Shown: piece after piece, positions 8,982 to 15,933 of the stretch | Numbering within the stretch: position 1 is the first letter of the stretch | How the letters are laid out: each line of letters starts with the position of its first letter | Source: Rhodothermales bacterium | GTDB taxonomy: Bacteria; Bacteroidota; Rhodothermia; Rhodothermales; JAHQVL01 | Direction: 5' to 3' | Assembly: GCA_041391505.1 (NCBI GenBank) | Contig: JAWKNW010000042.1 | Span: 1-31,021, forward strand | Length of the DNA stretch: 31,021 nt | The notes under the pieces: model-generated | The model's input: only the letters and a program-made list of their open reading frames with translations | Told to the model about the DNA's origin: nothing | The model's database searches: none | Position numbers and translations under genes: made by a program

Positions 8982-10049
8982 ATGACGATACATCGAGCAT
9001 GGACCTGGGCCTTCAGCCGACGATGTGCCTGGCGCCTGGGCGCACTGATTCTGCTTCTTGCGTGCCCCTCGCGTGTGTCGGCCCAGCCGCGGACATACAC
9101 GAACCCGGTCGGCGACAGCATCTTCGTGGCGGACCCGTCTGTCCTCACCCACCAAGGCCGCTACTACCTGTACGGCACCTCTGCGGGCGACGGCTTCCGG
9201 GCGTGGACCTCGGAAAATCTGGTCGATTGGAATGAACTGGGCTATGTGTACCGGAAGCAGGCCGGCACCTGGGGGCAGGGCTCGTTCTGGGCGCCCGAGG
9301 TCGTGCGCTACCGCGACCGCTTCTACCTGATCTACAGCAGCCGCGGGCCGGCGGCGTATGGCGACGGATACCGGATCACGATCGCGGTCGCCGACCGCCC
9401 GGAGGGCCCCTTCGAGGATCTGTACAGCCCGCTGTTCGACCCCGGGTATTCGATGATCGACGCCCACCTCTTCATCGACGACGGGAAGCCCTACCTGTTT
9501 TTCGAGATGGTCGGGCTGGTAGGGTCGCTCGGGAACGACAAGGGCTATCTGTGGGGGGTGATCATGGGCGTCGAGCTCAGCGAAGACCTGTCGCGGCCGC
9601 TCACGGAGCCCAAACTTTGCCTGTACCCGACGCAGGAATGGGAGGGCGTGTCCAGCATGTGGGCGCGGTCCAACGAGGGGATGACGGTGTTCAAGGCCGG
9701 CGACACGTACTACATGACGTATTCCGGCAACCATTATCGCGACCCGAACTACGGCGTCGGCTACGCGACGGCGGAGCATCCGCTGGGCATGTGGACGAAA
9801 TACGCCGGCAACCCCATTCTCAAGCAGGATCCCTCGCTCGGCGTTTCAGGCCCCGGGCACAACAGCATCACGGTGTCGCCCGACGGATCCGAGCAGTTCA
9901 TTGTCTACCACAGCCACGCCGACCCGGCAAATCCCTCGGGCCGGCGCGTGCTCAACATCGACCGGCTGATCGTCCGCGACGACGGGACGCTCGAGGTCGT
10001 CGGCCCGACGCGCACGCCGCAACCCATGCCGGCTGGGAGCGCGCGATAG
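8982..10049 (+). CDS. Secreted glycoside hydrolase family 43 (arabinofuranosidase/xylosidase-like)
   Basis: A 355-residue protein with a signal peptide (hydrophobic LGALILLLACP, probable cleavage after VSA or SAQ, about residue 34-35). The five-bladed beta-propeller motifs of GH43 are present: base Asp51 in FVADPSVL, pKa-tuning Asp160 in SMIDAHLF, and acid Glu232 in ARSNEGMTV. The length fits a single-domain GH43. Members cleave arabinose- or xylose-containing plant or algal polysaccharides; the exact bond cannot be told from sequence alone. It begins 14 bp after the second permease and may be cotranscribed, but no SusC/SusD pair is nearby, so this is not a typical polysaccharide utilisation locus. 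It converges with the gene at 10101. Confidence 0.88.
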   Translation: MTIHRAWTWAFSRRCAWRLGALILLLACPSRVSAQPRTYTNPVGDSIFVADPSVLTHQGRYYLYGTSAGDGFRAWTSENLVDWNELGYVYRKQAGTWGQGSFWAPEVVRYRDRFYLIYSSRGPAAYGDGYRITIAVADRPEGPFEDLYSPLFDPGYSMIDAHLFIDDGKPYLFFEMVGLVGSLGNDKGYLWGVIMGVELSEDLSRPLTEPKLCLYPTQEWEGVSSMWARSNEGMTVFKAGDTYYMTYSGNHYRDPNYGVGYATAEHPLGMWTKYAGNPILKQDPSLGVSGPGHNSITVSPDGSEQFIVYHSHADPANPSGRRVLNIDRLIVRDDGTLEVVGPTRTPQPMPAGSAR

Positions 10050-10100
10050 GCGGTTTATCTCTATCTGGAGAAGGGCCGTACCAACCTGTGGCCAGCGGAT

Positions 10101-10466
10101 TCAATGCGACGTGTCGGATGGGCTAAGATAAAACGGATGGACGCGGATGGCCTGGACAGGCACCTCTTTCTCGAACCCTCGATCCTCGTAGAAAATGGGT
10201 GCGACGCGATACGTTTGATCGGGAGTCAGGGTGTGCCCCAGGTGTCTGTGAAACCAGAATTGATATCCGTGATCGATGGTCTCACCGGCCTTGATCTCGC
10301 GCAGGCAATAACAAAGGCACGGATTGTTAGCTGTGTAGGTAGCAGCTGGGACATCCCCATCCAGGAGTTCAAGGCGAAATCCACCGCACGAAGTCAGGTA
10401 AACCGACGACGAAGAGCGATTGACGATCCGCAACGAGATGTAGGTGGTATCGGCATTGACATACAC
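10101..10466 (-). CDS. Small hypothetical protein, probably 5'-truncated (Ig-like fold)
   Basis: A 121-residue reading frame with a GTG start; the text (YISLRIVNRSSSSVYLTSCGG, LREIKAGETI, YRVAPIFYED) resembles small secreted beta-sandwich lipoproteins of Bacteroidetes. The frame stays open upstream to a TAG at 10517-10515 without an ATG, and no signal peptide can be found before the VapC gene. The expected export signal therefore seems lost at the junction with the toxin gene. It may be a decayed remnant or a cytoplasmic protein using GTG. Function unknown. Confidence 0.5.
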   Translation of the reverse strand: MYVNADTTYISLRIVNRSSSSVYLTSCGGFRLELLDGDVPAATYTANNPCLCYCLREIKAGETIDHGYQFWFHRHLGHTLTPDQTYRVAPIFYEDRGFEKEVPVQAIRVHPFYLSPSDTSH

Positions 10467-10531
10467 GTCGCTTGCCGGCGTTACGTCAATTTCCTGAAGC
10501 CAATCGTCGCAGGGCTATTCCAAATCACCAT

Positions 10532-10918
10532 CTACCAGCATACGGGAACGTCATACCGGGAAAAACCCTTATCCGCGGTTATCAGGGTCATCCCTTCGGC
10601 TCTCGACTGGGCAATGAGGAGGCGGTCGAAGGGATCGCTATGTAGGAGCGGCAACGTCTGGATCTCATACACGTGCGGCAGCGCGACGGTTAGTAGTGAG
10701 ATCCTGTTTTCTGCCATTTCCCGGTCAAAAATTTCGGATAGACCGCGTGGCAGCGTCAACTTGTTCAGTTGCGATTTGATTTGCAGTTCCCAGGCACTCA
10801 CCACGCTGATAAATATCTCGTTGCTCCCCTCAACAATCGCCGCTCGGGCCGATTTGGAGAGTTGGAACGGCGTATCGTGCCACCACAGGAAAACATGCGT
10901 ATCCAGCAGCATTTTCAC
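10532..10918 (-). CDS. vapC: PIN-domain toxin of a type II toxin-antitoxin system (VapC family)
   Basis: A 128-residue PIN-domain ribonuclease. The acidic metal-binding residues are in place: Asp6 in LLDTHVFLWW, Glu44 in SAWEL, Asp95/Asp98 in DPFDRLLIAQ and Asp116 in ITADKGF. VapC toxins cut tRNA or rRNA when freed from the antitoxin. The GTG start at 10918 overlaps the antitoxin stop (GTGA); an ATG at 10912 would remove two residues and is also possible. The overlap with the upstream gene is the classic layout for a toxin-antitoxin operon. Length and motifs are complete, so the toxin looks intact. Confidence 0.9.
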   Translation of the reverse strand: MKMLLDTHVFLWWHDTPFQLSKSARAAIVEGSNEIFISVVSAWELQIKSQLNKLTLPRGLSEIFDREMAENRISLLTVALPHVYEIQTLPLLHSDPFDRLLIAQSRAEGMTLITADKGFSRYDVPVCW

Positions 10919-11148
10919 GACCCGCCGAGCCAGAATCCTTCGGCTAGCGGGGCGTCGAAATCGGCAGCAATCTGGATATCTCCTCTACCCAGGCCCGGCG
11001 TGCGTTGTCGACACGGGACCTGCGAGGAATCGCCTGAAGCCGCATCGAGGACGTCGGATATCTGCTTTGCTATCCGTTCTTGCTCCGCATCTGGAAGTCC
11101 TCCCACGTTCAGGAGGCGCTGTATGACAGAGGTCAGCAATCGGGTCAT
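10915..11148 (-). CDS. Antitoxin of the VapC toxin (DUF2281-like)
   Basis: A 77-residue protein ending in GRGDIQIAADFDAPLAEGF, the C-terminal toxin-binding segment typical of small antitoxins paired with this class of PIN toxin (…ADDFDAPL…). The N-terminal part (IQRLLNVGGLPDAEQERIAKQISDVLDAA) is helical and fits a short dimerisation region. It overlaps the toxin start by GTGA. The start is uncertain: ATG at 11148 gives the usual size, ATG at 11226 would give 103 residues. Autoregulation of the pair is usual for the family but no operator was identified. Confidence 0.65.
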   Translation of the reverse strand: MTRLLTSVIQRLLNVGGLPDAEQERIAKQISDVLDAASGDSSQVPCRQRTPGLGRGDIQIAADFDAPLAEGFWLGGS

Positions 11149-11323
11149 GGTCGGCAAGTCATGTGGGTGGACTCGTATTTTGCGCCCATGAGGCCCCGAT
11201 TCCTGGTGCGCTCCATCTAGGCACATCGACTTCCACACGAAATATACAACCGTGTTGAGGCCCCCTGTCAACTGTTTATGGATGAGTCGTACCCGGGCGA
11301 GCTTGTATGGAGCACGGAATAGA

Positions 11324-11776
11324 CTATTTCCCGCGCATGTACTCCAGGATCGCCCTGGCCTCATCCCGCGACAAAAACTGGTTGGGCATCGGGACGCCGT
11401 ATTCCTCGCGCAGCTTGATCATCTCCGGGTGTTTCTTCCCCAACTCGTCCGGGTTGAGCATGATGTTCATGATGAACGCCGGCGCGCGCCGCTCCGTCAC
11501 GCCGTTGAGTGGCGGGCCGACCAGCCGGGAGTCCCACTGGTGGCATGAGGCGCATTTGAGGTTGAAGCTTTTCTCGCCCTCGGAGGCCAGCGCCGAGTTG
11601 AGGCTCGGGAGGTCGAATCCGGCGATCGGCCCGATGCCGTTTTCGAGTTGGGCCTCCGTAAGGCGCGAGGCCGGCGCGGTGCCGGCGATAGGGCTCTTCT
11701 CCGGGACAGGGATCTCGCACGCAATCAGGAAACTCGCGGCGAGCAGCAGGCTGGCTAGGTTTATCGGGCGACGCAT
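11324..11776 (-). CDS. Cytochrome c lipoprotein, paralogue of the nos cytochrome
   Basis: A 150-residue protein with a lipobox (FLIAC, Cys20) and a single haem-binding motif CASCH (75-79). A distal Met ligand is likely in VPMPNQF. It is clearly a paralogue of the cytochrome at 17938-18438: both share LTEAQL/LSEAQL, DGIGPI/NGIGPI, the position of CxxCH, MNIMLNP/MNMMLNP, KHPE and DEARAxLEYxR. It is exported, lipid-anchored and likely an electron carrier in the periplasm or outer surface of the inner membrane. It lies downstream of nosY on the same strand, separated by 238 bp with a dispersed repeat, so it may have its own promoter. A role in electron supply to NosZ is an inference. Confidence 0.88.
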   Translation of the reverse strand: MRRPINLASLLLAASFLIACEIPVPEKSPIAGTAPASRLTEAQLENGIGPIAGFDLPSLNSALASEGEKSFNLKCASCHQWDSRLVGPPLNGVTERRAPAFIMNIMLNPDELGKKHPEMIKLREEYGVPMPNQFLSRDEARAILEYMRGK

Positions 11777-11937
11777 GGCAGTGCCTGGATGGTGAACAGG
11801 TCACCCGATAGTCTACCCGACCGCGCCCCGCCGGCGTGACGGGTCTCGCCTGACGTACGTGTGGGGGAAACGCGGTTCGTCATTAAACATGTCGACTCGG
11901 CCGGACCCCGCGTGCGCAGGGGGGAGCATATCGCTTA

Positions 11938-11994
11938 GTCAGGAGGTCTCTCCGCTCCACCGCCGGCTAAGGCCGGCGTTCCGGTCGAGATGAC
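11938..11994 (-). repeat. Dispersed intergenic repeat (GTCATCTCGACCGG…TCTCC type)
   Basis: On the minus strand this reads GTCATCTCGACCGGA, then a hairpin (CGCCGGC / GCCGGCG around CTTA), then GGAGCGGAGAGACCTCCTGAC. It begins with GTCA and ends with TGAC. The outer parts resemble a GTCATTTCGACCG…GGAGAAATCTCC element that I recall as scattered between genes in many Bacteroidetes and other genomes. It sits just downstream of nosY. Only one copy is seen here. Confidence 0.55.
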
Positions 11995-12014
11995 TTGTTG
12001 AAGAGGGTTTCTAT

Positions 12015-12803
12015 TTAAAAGTCCTTCCTCAAAAACATCCGATAACTCGCCCATAATGGGCCGGCGATCCAGAGTACCAGTACGCCGAGGGCCACGACGA
12101 GCCCGAGGGGCGTCCCGAAAAACGCTTCGAAGACGGCGCCGGTGTAGCCCATCAGCGCGGCGATATCGACATTGAGGAGCATCATCACCCGCGCGAGGTC
12201 GAGCGGGTTGAGGAGGGTCATCACGAGCGTCGGAATTTCGAGGGGATAGGCGGCGTAGAGGTTGACCACCAGCAGCATCAACCCGTCGTACACCACGCCG
12301 AAAAGAAGCCAGGCGATGAGGGCGGCGGCGAGGCCCTTTACTTTTTCGTCGAGCCACGTCGCGAACAGGGTCGCGATGGCGACGAAGACGAACGACAGCA
12401 GGATGCCCGTCGCCAGGAGCACCGTCAGCGGCCGGCCGTAGCCGGCGAGGTCGCCGGCGTGCACCGCCATCGGCACGCCCGCTCCGAGCGCGAAGGCGCC
12501 GGCGAGCGGGATCGACAGCCCCAGGAACAGCCCGCCGAAGAGCTGGCTCCGCCTGATCGGCTGGGCCAGCAGCAGCTCCATGAAATCCCGCGCCGAATAC
12601 AGATACATCGCCCCGAAGACGATGCAGACGAGCGGGATGACGATCAACCCCAGATTCATCAGACTCAGCAGCGCGCGTCCGCCGCCGCCGAAACGAAACA
12701 GGGCTTCGCCGCTGAGGGCGAAGAAGAGGGCGTAAGCGATCAGGCCCTTGCTGCGGGCGATGTCGTTGAATGCGTAGGCGAAGATGGTGCGGAGCGGTTT
12801 CAT
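12015..12803 (-). CDS. nosY: NosY, ABC permease of the nitrous oxide reductase maturation system
   Basis: A 262-residue membrane protein with six likely helices, beginning MKPLRTIFAYAFNDIARSKG. The segment YLYSARDFMELLLAQPIRR is characteristic of NosY-type permeases. With NosF and NosD it forms the NosDFY complex, which delivers sulfur or prepares the tetranuclear CuZ site of NosZ in the periplasm. The start at 12803 overlaps the nosF stop (ATGA), so translation is coupled. It is the last gene of the nos operon proper; downstream is the dispersed repeat. Confidence 0.92.
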   Translation of the reverse strand: MKPLRTIFAYAFNDIARSKGLIAYALFFALSGEALFRFGGGGRALLSLMNLGLIVIPLVCIVFGAMYLYSARDFMELLLAQPIRRSQLFGGLFLGLSIPLAGAFALGAGVPMAVHAGDLAGYGRPLTVLLATGILLSFVFVAIATLFATWLDEKVKGLAAALIAWLLFGVVYDGLMLLVVNLYAAYPLEIPTLVMTLLNPLDLARVMMLLNVDIAALMGYTGAVFEAFFGTPLGLVVALGVLVLWIAGPLWASYRMFLRKDF

Positions 12804-13531
12804 GCGGCTTTCTCCTGCATCAGGTGTGCGATGGCGCGCTCGAGATCGGGTTCTCCCGTGCGCTCCTTGATGGCCTGCTGCCGGCCCAGCGTGTGCACGC
12901 GCCCGTCGAGCAGGAAGGCGATGGTGTCGGCCAGGGCCTCTACCTCGCCCATGTTGTGCGAGGTGAGGATGACCGTCTTGCCGGCGTCGCGCTCGCGGCG
13001 GATCTTTTCTTTGAGGATGCTGCTCGCGACAGGGTCCAGGCTGGCGGTCGGTTCGTCGAGGATCAGGATGTCGGGATGGAAGAGGAAGGCGATGACGGCG
13101 TTGATCTTCTGCCGCGTGCCCCCCGAGAGCGTCCGCATCGGCCGGTCCATCTCGTGTTCGAGTCCGAACAGCTCGAACAGCTCGTCGTCGGTGCCGGAGG
13201 GGTTCCCCCGGAGGTCGCGCAGGAGGGCGACCAGCTCGCGCATGCGCAGGTTTTCGGGAAAACGGGCGATCTGGGGCATGTACCCGATCCGCTGCCGGTA
13301 GGCCCAGCCGGCGTCGAGCTTTTCGCCGTCCAGAAAGATGCGTCCACCGCTGGGGCGAACGAGGCCGAGGATGCACTTGATCAGGGTGGTCTTCCCCGAT
13401 CCGTTGTGCCCCAGGATCGCGGTGATTTCCGTTCGTTCGATCGGCAGGTTCAGGCCGCGGAGGACGTCGCGTTTGCCAAATCGTTTTTCGATCCCGTCGA
13501 TCTGGATCATGGGTTTTCCGATGTCGATCAT
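12800..13531 (-). CDS. nosF: NosF, ABC ATPase of the NosDFY complex
   Basis: A 243-residue ABC ATPase with Walker A GHNGSGKT, signature LSGGTRQK, Walker B ILILDEPT and the switch His in LTSHN. It energises the NosY permease for periplasmic maturation of nitrous oxide reductase. The start ATG at 13531 overlaps the nosD stop (ATGA) and its own stop overlaps nosY, so D, F and Y are a tightly coupled block. Length is slightly below the 300 residues of many NosF proteins, which have an extra C-terminal part. Confidence 0.93.
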   Translation of the reverse strand: MIDIGKPMIQIDGIEKRFGKRDVLRGLNLPIERTEITAILGHNGSGKTTLIKCILGLVRPSGGRIFLDGEKLDAGWAYRQRIGYMPQIARFPENLRMRELVALLRDLRGNPSGTDDELFELFGLEHEMDRPMRTLSGGTRQKINAVIAFLFHPDILILDEPTASLDPVASSILKEKIRRERDAGKTVILTSHNMGEVEALADTIAFLLDGRVHTLGRQQAIKERTGEPDLERAIAHLMQEKAA

Positions 13532-14763
13532 GGGAGTATGCTCAGGGCGGGGCGGTTGTCCACGAGGGTTTCAGGGGTCAGCGAAGGCAGCACGCGCTCG
13601 GCGGCATCGAGCAGGTCGATGAAGAAGCTCCGCAGCAGAATGATGGACGGCTCGTTGGCCTCCACCATCAGCGAAAAGAGGCGCACCGGTCGGAACGGGA
13701 CGTCGCCCACGCCGTCGCGGTTGAGGTCGTAGCCCCGGTATTTGTCCCAGTAGTTGCCGGCGAACGTGCTGTTCGTCTGCCGGCTGTTGGTGGCCACGTC
13801 GAAGGTGTTGGCCACGAAGTTGTTCTCTTCGATCCGGTTGTCGATGGCGTTGGCCATGAGCTTGAGCGCCCAGCCGTTGCCCTCGAACGTGTTGTGGCGC
13901 ACATCCATCCGGTCCGACCCTTCCGCATAGATGCCGATCGTGTTCCGGCGGAACGTGTTGCCACGGATGACGCTGTCAGTGATGTCTTTCAGCAGCAGGC
14001 CGTAGGAGGCGCTGCCCCAGTTGTCCTCGAACCGGTTGTCTGTCATTTCCACGTTTTTCGTATACATCACCGCCACGCCGGCGTCGTTGCCTAGCAGGTC
14101 GTTGCGGCGGTAGACGCATCGGTCCGAAAACATGAAGTGCAGCCCGTACCGCAGGTTGGCGGTGCTGTGGTTGTCGGTCACCTCGCTGTCTTCCACGAAC
14201 TCCAGGTAGATCCCGTCGCGGTGACCGCTGATGCGGTTGCCGGCGATGGTGACGTACCGGGAGTACCAGAGGTGGATGCCGTTTCCCGATCGGGATTCGG
14301 TGGCCTTGGCGCCCTGCATGACGTTGTTGCGGAGAATGCAGTGGCTCGTTCTGGCCAGATAAAGCGCGAAAAAGGTATCCTCGAACCGGTTGTCCTCGAT
14401 CACGCACCGGCTGGCGCCGTCGAGCTTGATGCCGGCCTGATCCTCCACAAAACTCGTGGCGACGTTCCGGAAGACGAGCCCCTGGACGCGCACGCTGTCG
14501 GCGGTGACCCGCAGGATGGGCTCTCCGTCCCCGTCCAGCACCGCGCCGGCTTCGCCGATCAGGCGGAGCGGCTTGTCGATGAGCAGCCCATGCTCCCGCC
14601 ATACGCCGGCGCGGACGACAACCTCGCCGCCGGCGGGCGCCCGCCGGATCGCCTCGGCGATCGTCGGCAGGCTGTCGTTGGGAACGGAGAACCGAGCCTG
14701 CGCCCGGGCGGCCGCGCACGGGGAGAGGGCGAGAAGGAAGACGAGCGTCCAGCGAGCGAGCAT
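13528..14763 (-). CDS. nosD: NosD, periplasmic beta-helix maturation protein
   Basis: A 411-residue exported protein with signal peptide MLARWTLVFLLALSPCAAARA followed by a right-handed parallel beta-helix. Many repeats of the form N-R-F-E-D / N-x-x-x-G-N-x-x-G-I-Y are seen (e.g. CVIEDNRFEDTFFALY, SVIRGNTFRRNTIGIY). It ends with GNYWDKYRGYDLNRDGVGD, typical of NosD. In the NosDFY complex NosD works in the periplasm with NosL and NosZ to build CuZ. It starts 11 bp after nosL. The ATG at 14763 is chosen because the signal peptide starts there. Confidence 0.93.
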   Translation of the reverse strand: MLARWTLVFLLALSPCAAARAQARFSVPNDSLPTIAEAIRRAPAGGEVVVRAGVWREHGLLIDKPLRLIGEAGAVLDGDGEPILRVTADSVRVQGLVFRNVATSFVEDQAGIKLDGASRCVIEDNRFEDTFFALYLARTSHCILRNNVMQGAKATESRSGNGIHLWYSRYVTIAGNRISGHRDGIYLEFVEDSEVTDNHSTANLRYGLHFMFSDRCVYRRNDLLGNDAGVAVMYTKNVEMTDNRFEDNWGSASYGLLLKDITDSVIRGNTFRRNTIGIYAEGSDRMDVRHNTFEGNGWALKLMANAIDNRIEENNFVANTFDVATNSRQTNSTFAGNYWDKYRGYDLNRDGVGDVPFRPVRLFSLMVEANEPSIILLRSFFIDLLDAAERVLPSLTPETLVDNRPALSILP

Positions 14764-14774
14764 GGTCGGCGGGG

Positions 14775-15221
14775 TCAAGGGGTGTGGAGCGCGATGCCGC
14801 GCGGTGCGATGGAGCGCGCGAGGACCTCGTCCCACGTGAGCGCCTCGCCGTCCGGCGCGAGCCGGCGCACGGTCGACACGTCGTGGAATGCGCCGAGGTG
14901 CATGCCCATCGGGCTCGGTAGGGCTGGACTGCGATACAGGGCGACCTCCTCGATGGGACGCAGCGTTTCGGGCGCGGCGAAATCGACTACCCAGAGCGCA
15001 TGCACCTCCGGTTGCTGCTCCGCCACATAGGCGGCCATGCACTCGATGGCGTCGAACGGCAGGCGTTTCCCCTGCGGCGTGACGAGTTCGGCGCCGAAAC
15101 GCGGGTCGGTCAGCGTCATGAGGCAATGCGTGCAGCGGTCGCCGCCGTAGTCGAGCGGGCGCGGATCCAGCGCGCAGCCGGCGAGCGTGAAGAGGGCGGT
15201 CAGGATGGCGAGCCAGCGCAT
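14775..15221 (-). CDS. nosL: NosL, copper-binding lipoprotein
   Basis: A 148-residue lipoprotein (lipobox LAGC, Cys16) with the Cu(I)-binding motif RCTHCLM (Cys30, Cys33, Met35) and the conserved FDAIECMAAYV segment. NosL is an outer-membrane- or inner-membrane-anchored copper chaperone that feeds the NosZ copper centres. It is 1 bp from the upstream membrane protein gene (stop at 15223) and 11 bp before nosD, in line with a single operon. Confidence 0.93.
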   Translation of the reverse strand: MRWLAILTALFTLAGCALDPRPLDYGGDRCTHCLMTLTDPRFGAELVTPQGKRLPFDAIECMAAYVAEQQPEVHALWVVDFAAPETLRPIEEVALYRSPALPSPMGMHLGAFHDVSTVRRLAPDGEALTWDEVLARSIAPRGIALHTP

Positions 15222-15222
15222 G

Positions 15223-15819
15223 TCAGGCGACCTCCGGCGCAGGCGTTCTTTTGCGCAGCGACAGGTAGGTGAGGGCGAGTCCGGTCCCCAGGGACAGGAA
15301 GGCGACCCATCCGCCCAGCGCCGGCCACGAGTTGGCGGTGAAGTTGAGCAGCTGTTTGGAGCCGATCAGCGGCGGCTGGTAGCTCATCCCCGGAATCTTG
15401 ATGATGGCATGCTCCCAGTCCAGGTTGTGGCCGTAATCGTATTCCCACAGGTAAAAATCGACGAGGCCGACGACCGCGGTGACGAGAAAGAGACCGGTCC
15501 ACAGATACAGCAGCCAGCGCTGCCCGGTCGTCGCCGCCAGAAGACCGATCGCCGCCAGCGCGCCGATGATCCACGGCATCATCTTCAGTTCGGGGATGGC
15601 ATCCGGCACGATGCGCTTCATGCCGATGTAGTGGTTCAGGTTGTTGACGTTGTTCAGGTCGTGCGTTTTCTGGCCTTTCACGGTGTCGATCCATATTTCG
15701 AGGCCGAGGCCTTCCGGATATTGCGGCGCGTCGAGGGAGATCGTCCAGATCGGCACGACATACATGACAAGCAGCGCGAGGGAGGCTACGGCCAGGAGGA
15801 TACGAGAGCGCGGGTTCAT
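15223..15819 (-). CDS. Four-helix membrane protein of clade II nos operons (NosB position)
   Basis: A 198-residue protein with four membrane helices: MNPRSRILLAVASLALLVMY at the N-terminus, then around residues 80-98, 105-125 and 170-190. Between helices 1 and 2 is an exported loop with TVKGQKTHDLNNVNNLNHYIGM, and between 3 and 4 another with DYGHNLDWEHAIIKIPGM. Both loops carry conserved-looking His and Asn residues. In clade II (atypical) nos clusters a gene for a membrane protein of unknown function, named nosB in some reports, lies directly after nosZ, as here. Copper or electron handling is possible but unproven. Confidence 0.8.
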   Translation of the reverse strand: MNPRSRILLAVASLALLVMYVVPIWTISLDAPQYPEGLGLEIWIDTVKGQKTHDLNNVNNLNHYIGMKRIVPDAIPELKMMPWIIGALAAIGLLAATTGQRWLLYLWTGLFLVTAVVGLVDFYLWEYDYGHNLDWEHAIIKIPGMSYQPPLIGSKQLLNFTANSWPALGGWVAFLSLGTGLALTYLSLRKRTPAPEVA

Positions 15820-15836
15820 GGCGATCGGCGAAGGGA

Positions 15837-15894
15837 GGACGGTGCGGGAGGGAGGCTCCTGATGCGGCGAGCAGCCTCTGTGCCCGCACCGTCC
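15837..15894. repeat. Long inverted repeat between nosZ and the next gene
   Basis: Perfect 12-bp arms GGACGGTGCGGG (15837-15848) and CCCGCACCGTCC (15883-15894), with a second 6-bp stem inside, GAGGCT (15852-15857) / AGCCTC (15873-15878). There is no T run after the stem on the nos strand, so this is not a simple intrinsic terminator. It probably folds in the mRNA as a processing or stability element downstream of nosZ. Confidence 0.7.
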
Positions 15895-15896
15895 TT

Positions 15897-15921
15897 GATT
15901 AGCGATTAGCGATTAGCGATT
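15897..15921. repeat. Tandem heptamer repeat AGCGATT x3
   Basis: GATT followed by three exact AGCGATT units, with degenerate units after (AAAGATTTGCGAT). It lies between the nosZ stop and the long inverted repeat. Function unknown; it could vary in copy number by slippage. Confidence 0.7.
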
Positions 15922-15933
15922 AAAGATTTGCGA

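Noticed and set aside
9000..10049. Polysaccharide utilisation locus around the GH43 gene
   Set aside because: No SusC/SusD-like genes, sensors or other glycosidases nearby.
15837..15894. Intrinsic terminator after nosZ
   Set aside because: The stem is strong but no T run follows on the minus strand, and the operon continues; kept as a processing-type stem instead.
15897..15921. CRISPR array
   Set aside because: Seven-base units directly joined, with no spacers and no cas genes.
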